From NCBI GenBank assembly GCA_024762915.1, contig JANTGL010000075.1, positions 1 to 10,452 of the forward strand: 10,452 bases of DNA. Direction: 5' to 3'. The stretch's first letter is position 1. Each line of letters begins with the position of its first letter. Below are positions 7,194 through 10,452 of this stretch, piece after piece. The DNA comes from Bacteroidales bacterium. Its GTDB lineage: Bacteria > Bacteroidota > Bacteroidia > Bacteroidales > JAADGE01. The position numbers and the translations under genes were made by a program. The notes beneath the pieces were generated by a model. It was given only the letters and a program-made list of their open reading frames with translations. It did not search any database and was not told the origin of the DNA.

Positions 7194-8069
7194 ATGAATC
7201 GTTATTTTTTCTCTGTAAATCGGCTTATAATATTTATTCTCACGTTTGCCGTCAGTAATTTTTCTTATGCAGGAAATACTAATTTTATTTCCGTTGAGAC
7301 TTTGGTAAAAGAGAATAAAGTATCAGTTAATATTATAGGAAAAGGAGGGCATTCGGAAGAATGTATTGACTTTCTGATTGAAAGTAAAACAAAAGATACA
7401 TTATTTGTTTTAGTTGAACCCGGAAGACGGTTGGTTTCTGATGACAGCACTCTGCAAGATATTTTGATTTTAAAAAAATATGAAATTGAATTACCGCCTT
7501 TTGCAAGTGTAAATATTTCAGTTTACGGTTTTTGTTGTCAAAGTTCAAACAGCAGTCCGGCACCGAAATCATTATTCCGCATCGGTTTAATGGCACCGAA
7601 AAATTGGGTGAAATTAGCTGAATTTATAGATAGGAATAATTTTAAATCCGGAGCTGTTCAAAATGCTGTTTGGGTGCTTTCCGATAATCATCCCGTAAGT
7701 TCGATTTATGCTAAAGCAAAAGATTCGGAATATAGATTAAAAAAGTTTGTTGCCGAATTAAAGGGGGAAGAATTGCCTTGGTATTCATTGACTTATAAAA
7801 GAGATACAGCAAGATTGTTTTCCGGAAAACCCGAAAAAATATTCGGAAAAATAAATTACCATTTAAAGCATAATACTGTGCTTTCGGTGATAATCAAAAA
7901 TGAATATAATGAAACAATTACAACTTTAATTAAAGAAGTTGCAAAAGGTCCGGGAGATTATATTTATTATGTTGACATGTCTGTTCTTTCATGGCCAAAA
8001 GGGAAATATACGATTTATTTTATTGAAGATTATTCGAATATAAATCTCAAGAAAAATTTCAGCTTATAA
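7194..8069 (+). CDS. Secreted protein of unknown function
   Basis: I do not recognise a family. The ATG at 7194 gives 291 residues opening with a signal peptide: hydrophobic core about 10-20 and a probable signal peptidase I cut after SYA (Ala26). An in-frame ATG at 7023 would add 57 basic residues encoded inside the CDF gene and would bury the signal, so 7194 is preferred. The mature protein starts with beta-rich sequence (about 30-130) that includes Cys57 and the adjacent pair Cys114-Cys115. A segment with the phrase VQNAVWVLSDN (155-165) follows, and the protein ends in a beta-sandwich-like domain (about 215-291) whose spacing (IKNEYNETITTLIKE, then KGKYTIYF) recalls FlgD-type Ig domains. 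That resemblance is weak. It is 46 bases downstream of the CDF gene on the same strand, so probably the last gene of that transcript. It is likely periplasmic or surface-exposed and shows no catalytic motif. Confidence 0.75.
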   Translation: MNRYFFSVNRLIIFILTFAVSNFSYAGNTNFISVETLVKENKVSVNIIGKGGHSEECIDFLIESKTKDTLFVLVEPGRRLVSDDSTLQDILILKKYEIELPPFASVNISVYGFCCQSSNSSPAPKSLFRIGLMAPKNWVKLAEFIDRNNFKSGAVQNAVWVLSDNHPVSSIYAKAKDSEYRLKKFVAELKGEELPWYSLTYKRDTARLFSGKPEKIFGKINYHLKHNTVLSVIIKNEYNETITTLIKEVAKGPGDYIYYVDMSVLSWPKGKYTIYFIEDYSNINLKKNFSL

Positions 8070-8080
8070 TTTTCTGGATC

Positions 8081-9016
8081 TTATTCATTCATAAGTTTAT
8101 ACAAAGAATCTAATTTGGGAACAAGAATAATTTCGATTCGACGATTTTTTTGTTTTCCCGAATCTGTGTAATTGTTTGCAACAGGTTTGTGCATTCCTCT
8201 TCCGGAAGCTGTAACTCGTTCAGGTTTTATTTTTGTGTTTTCGGTTAAAATATCAACAACTGATAAAGCACGTTCGGTACTCAATTTCCAATTGTATTTA
8301 TCCGGACCGACATTATCGGTATGTCCTTCAATTAAAATTTCTGTATCCGTATTTTTTTCAAGAATTTTTCCGAGTTTTATGATTGCTTGTTTACCTCTTT
8401 TATCTATTGATGAACTGCCGGTTTTAAAAAGTAGTTTTTCTTCCATTGAAACATATACTTTCCCGTCTTTCAAATAAACATTTAATTCTGTATCATCAAA
8501 ACTTTTCAGAGCATCGTTAATAATCGTTTTTAATTTATTGACTTCTGCTTTGTTTTGATTAATCATATTTTCAAGCTGCACCAATCGTTTTTGTTTTTCT
8601 TCCAGGGATATTCTCAGAGAATCAATTTGTTTTGACTTTATTTCTTGTTCATTCTTGAGTTTATCTATAAGTTCACTTTTCTTATTTAATCGATTTTCAG
8701 TTTCTTTCAGAATACGTTGTTTCTTATTGTATTCCTCCAAAGCATTTGCCAGAGAACTGTTTAAGTTACTTGTGTCATTTGAAAGTTTTCCGGTTTCGGT
8801 TTTCAAAGAGTCAATTAAATTTTTATTTCTTTGACGCAAAACATCATTTTTTGTTTTTGCATTTTTATAATCATAAAGTGTTTTATCTAATATATAATCT
8901 AAAGAATCAATCGTTTTTTGATTTTTTTCACTTAAAGAGTCATATTTCTTTTTTGTTACAAGACAAGAAGGGAAAATTAAAATTATAAGTGTAATAAAAA
9001 GAAAGAATTTTTGCAT
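8081..9016 (-). CDS. OmpA-family peptidoglycan-binding lipoprotein with long coiled coil
   Basis: From the ATG at 9016 the product is 311 residues. It has a lipoprotein signal with lipobox FPSC (Cys18), a predicted coiled coil over about 22-170 rich in Lys, Glu, Asn and Leu, and a C-terminal OmpA-like domain (about 180-298). The OmpA domain shows LLFKTGSSSID (195-205), EGHTDNVG (230-237, with Asp234 expected to contact diaminopimelate), LSTERA (245-250) and NRRIEI (291-296). It would tether the outer membrane to peptidoglycan through a rod-like spacer, with no beta-barrel. The frame is open up to an ATG at 9103, but that start lies inside the rocD terminator hairpin and would put the signal 30 residues in, so 9016 is preferred. 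It ends 11 bases from the convergent gene at 8069. A -7 box candidate lies just upstream. Confidence 0.93.
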   Translation of the reverse strand: MQKFFLFITLIILIFPSCLVTKKKYDSLSEKNQKTIDSLDYILDKTLYDYKNAKTKNDVLRQRNKNLIDSLKTETGKLSNDTSNLNSSLANALEEYNKKQRILKETENRLNKKSELIDKLKNEQEIKSKQIDSLRISLEEKQKRLVQLENMINQNKAEVNKLKTIINDALKSFDDTELNVYLKDGKVYVSMEEKLLFKTGSSSIDKRGKQAIIKLGKILEKNTDTEILIEGHTDNVGPDKYNWKLSTERALSVVDILTENTKIKPERVTASGRGMHKPVANNYTDSGKQKNRRIEIILVPKLDSLYKLMNE

Positions 9017-9037
9017 GATAAAATAGATTAATTTTTG

Positions 9038-9068
9038 CAAAGTTAAAAAGAATTTGCTGTTCCGGGAA
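9038..9068 (-). promoter_or_regulatory. Candidate promoter of the OmpA-family gene
   Basis: On the minus strand TAACTTTG (9045-9038) matches the -7 consensus TAnnTTTG exactly. A weak -33-like TTC lies at 9068-9066, 20 bases away; the nearest true TTG is at 9073-9071, a 25-base spacing that is too long. Transcription would begin near 9030, leaving a short leader before the ATG at 9016. The site lies directly after the rocD terminator, which supports an independent transcript starting here. Confidence 0.5.
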
Positions 9069-9078
9069 TTCAAGTAAT

Positions 9079-9113
9079 AAAAAAGAGATTGTCGGTCAGA
9101 CAATCTCTTTTTT
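9079..9113 (-). terminator. Intrinsic terminator of rocD
   Basis: A perfect 15-bp inverted repeat (9079-9093 and 9099-9113) with a 5-base loop (9094-9098). The outer end of the stem is six A:T pairs, so the hairpin carries its own T-run in either direction. It begins 14 bases past the rocD stop at 9128 and ends before the promoter candidate of the OmpA-family gene, insulating the two minus-strand genes. Confidence 0.88.
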
Positions 9114-9127
9114 GTTGAAGTGAAAAA

Positions 9128-10336
9128 TTAAAAAGATAAAATTGTATCTTTAATAATTTTTGCAGCCTCACGTATTTGCGCTTCGTTAATAACCAAAGGC
9201 GGAGCAAAACGAATGATATGTCCGTGCGTAGGTTTTGCAAGCAATCCGTTGTCTCTTAATTTTAAACAAACATCCCACGCTTCTTTTCCGTTAGTCGGTT
9301 TGATAATCATAGCGTTAAGTAAACCTTTTCCTCTTACGAGTTCTACCATCGGCGAATCAATTTTGCGAAGTTCTTCACGGAAAATTTTACCAAGTTTTTC
9401 GGCATTTTCGGCCAATTTTTCATTTTTAATAACTTCAAGAGCTGCAATTGCAACTTTTCCGGCAACGGGATTTCCTCCGAAAGTGGAACCGTGTTCTCCG
9501 GGTTTGATTACCAACATAATATCATCATCGGCCAGAACGGCAGATACAGGCATCGCACCGCCTGATAATGCTTTACCCAAAATTAAAATGTCGGGTCGTA
9601 CACTTTCGTGGTCGCAAGCAAGCAGTTTTCCTGTTCTTGCAATTCCTGTTTGAACTTCATCAGCAATGAAAAGAATATTTTTTTCTTTACATAAATCGTA
9701 TGCTTTTTTTAAGTAGCCGTCATCGGGAACATAAACACCGGCTTCCCCTTGAATCGGCTCAACTAAAAATGCGGCAACATTTTCGTCTTCCAATTCTTTT
9801 TTCAATGCATCAATATCGTTATAAGGAACAGTGATAAATCCGGGTGTATAGGGTCCGAAACCTTTATATGCGTCCGGGTCGGTTGACATTGAAATAATAG
9901 TAATGGTTCGTCCGTGGAAATTGTTTTCGCAAACAATAATTTTTGCTTCGTTTTCCGGAACGCCTTTTACTTCGTAAGCCCATTTTCTGGCAAGTTTTAA
10001 TGCCGTTTCATCGGCTTCGGCACCGGTATTCATCGGAAGAACTTTATCGTAACCGAAATATTTAGTAACATATTCTTCAAATTCGCCCAATACATCGTTA
10101 TAAAATGCACGAGATGTTAAAGTGAGTTTTTGAGCTTGTTCAGTCATTGCTCCGATAATTTTGGGGTGGCAATGTCCTTGATTTACTGCAGAATAAGCAG
10201 ACAGGAAATCAAAATATTTTTTGCCTTCTACATCCCAAACAAAAACACCTTCGCCTTTTTCCAAAACAACGGGTAAAGGGTGATAATTGTGAGCTCCGTA
10301 TCGGGCTTCTCGGTCCATATAGTCTTTTGATGTCAT
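9128..10336 (-). CDS. rocD: Ornithine aminotransferase
   Basis: A 402-residue class III PLP-dependent aminotransferase. It transfers the delta-amino group of L-ornithine to 2-oxoglutarate, giving glutamate-5-semialdehyde and glutamate, and so links arginine/ornithine breakdown to proline and glutamate. Ornithine-specific sequence is clear at the N-terminus: YGAHNYHPLPVV (13-24), then FDFLSAYSAVNQGHCHP (42-58). PLP-site motifs are NTGAEADE (103-110), NNFHGRT (138-144), ADEVQTG (225-231, Asp226 contacting the ring nitrogen), LGKALSGG (253-260, with Lys255 forming the Schiff base), STFGGNP (284-290) and RFAPPLV (376-382). Length and motifs are complete, with no sign of damage. The ATG at 10336 matches the usual start of the family. 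It has its own terminator at 9079-9113. The 116 bases upstream show no exact -7 box on the minus strand. No arginine or proline gene is seen beside it in the window. Confidence 0.95.
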   Translation of the reverse strand: MTSKDYMDREARYGAHNYHPLPVVLEKGEGVFVWDVEGKKYFDFLSAYSAVNQGHCHPKIIGAMTEQAQKLTLTSRAFYNDVLGEFEEYVTKYFGYDKVLPMNTGAEADETALKLARKWAYEVKGVPENEAKIIVCENNFHGRTITIISMSTDPDAYKGFGPYTPGFITVPYNDIDALKKELEDENVAAFLVEPIQGEAGVYVPDDGYLKKAYDLCKEKNILFIADEVQTGIARTGKLLACDHESVRPDILILGKALSGGAMPVSAVLADDDIMLVIKPGEHGSTFGGNPVAGKVAIAALEVIKNEKLAENAEKLGKIFREELRKIDSPMVELVRGKGLLNAMIIKPTNGKEAWDVCLKLRDNGLLAKPTHGHIIRFAPPLVINEAQIREAAKIIKDTILSF

Positions 10337-10452
10337 ATCAATAAGTTTAAATGATTAATAAATAGAAAATAACCGATGCGAAGTAAATAAAATTTATGAA
10401 AAGCATAATCGAAAAATGAGATAAATTTTGAAGTGTTAAAGAACATGTTTTT

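Noticed and set aside
8050..8075. Possible terminator hairpin between the convergent genes
   Set aside because: The stem is short, AT-only apart from one pair, and bulged, with no following T-run on either strand, so it is too weak to call.
9017..9103. N-terminal extension of the OmpA-family lipoprotein, starting at 9103
   Set aside because: The start would lie within the rocD terminator hairpin, and the lipobox would be 47 residues from the N-terminus instead of 18.
9213..9653. 146-codon plus-strand frame opposite rocD
   Set aside because: It is fully antisense to a clearly recognised aminotransferase, with no family resemblance and no promoter; it is a by-product of codon use in rocD. The other small frames opposite or inside the named genes were dropped for the same reason.
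10337..10452. Promoter upstream of rocD
   Set aside because: The closest minus-strand match is TAAATTTT, which misses the final G of the -7 consensus and has no paired -33 element. In such AT-rich sequence this is not meaningful.
1..10452. Mobile element, CRISPR array, tRNA/rRNA gene or defence island
   Set aside because: No transposase or integrase, no regularly spaced repeats and no RNA-gene sequence was seen. All gaps between genes are under about 120 bases and the genes look like ordinary chromosomal ones.

Overview
The window reads as a stretch of chromosome from an AT-rich member of the Bacteroidota, probably near the Bacteroidales or Marinilabiliales. The evidence is a GH3/serine-hydrolase fusion of a type I associate with that phylum, a lipoprotein with a YfbK-type VWA domain, a lack of Shine-Dalgarno sequences before the genes, and several close matches to the Bacteroidota -7 promoter box TAnnTTTG. 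This placement is by pattern and memory only; no rRNA or other marker gene is present.

Layout. Bases 2-2806 (+) hold most of a GH3-like/serine beta-lactamase-like fusion protein whose 5' end lies outside the window. Next come a HAD-family phosphatase (2865-3563, +) and a minus-strand hairpin terminator at about 3569-3625. That terminator closes a VWA-domain lipoprotein gene (3645-5309, -). A 77-base divergent gap carries a good Bacteroidota-type promoter for a three-gene plus-strand cluster: a C26-type glutamine-amidotransferase-fold lipoprotein (5387-6202), a ZnT9-like cation diffusion facilitator (6215-7147) and an unrecognised secreted protein (7194-8069). This cluster runs head-on, 11 bases apart, into a minus-strand OmpA-family lipoprotein gene with a coiled coil (8081-9016). 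A perfect 15-bp hairpin at 9079-9113 separates it from ornithine aminotransferase rocD (9128-10336, -). The last 116 bases are upstream of rocD.

How it works together. Most of the genes are housekeeping or envelope functions. At least four products carry export signals: three lipoboxes and one signal peptide. The fusion protein is probably exported too, but its N-terminus is not visible. No pathway links all of them. The HAD phosphatase, the ZnT9-like transporter and RocD are ordinary cytoplasmic or inner-membrane proteins. I see no mobile element, CRISPR array, tRNA or rRNA gene, or defence system, and no gene-free stretch longer than about 120 bases. I did not find a convincing new multi-gene system. 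The most distinctive points are a GH3 domain that appears to have lost its catalytic residues while the fused serine-hydrolase motifs are intact, a lipid-anchored C26 hydrolase next to a ZnT9-like transporter, and an unassigned secreted protein.
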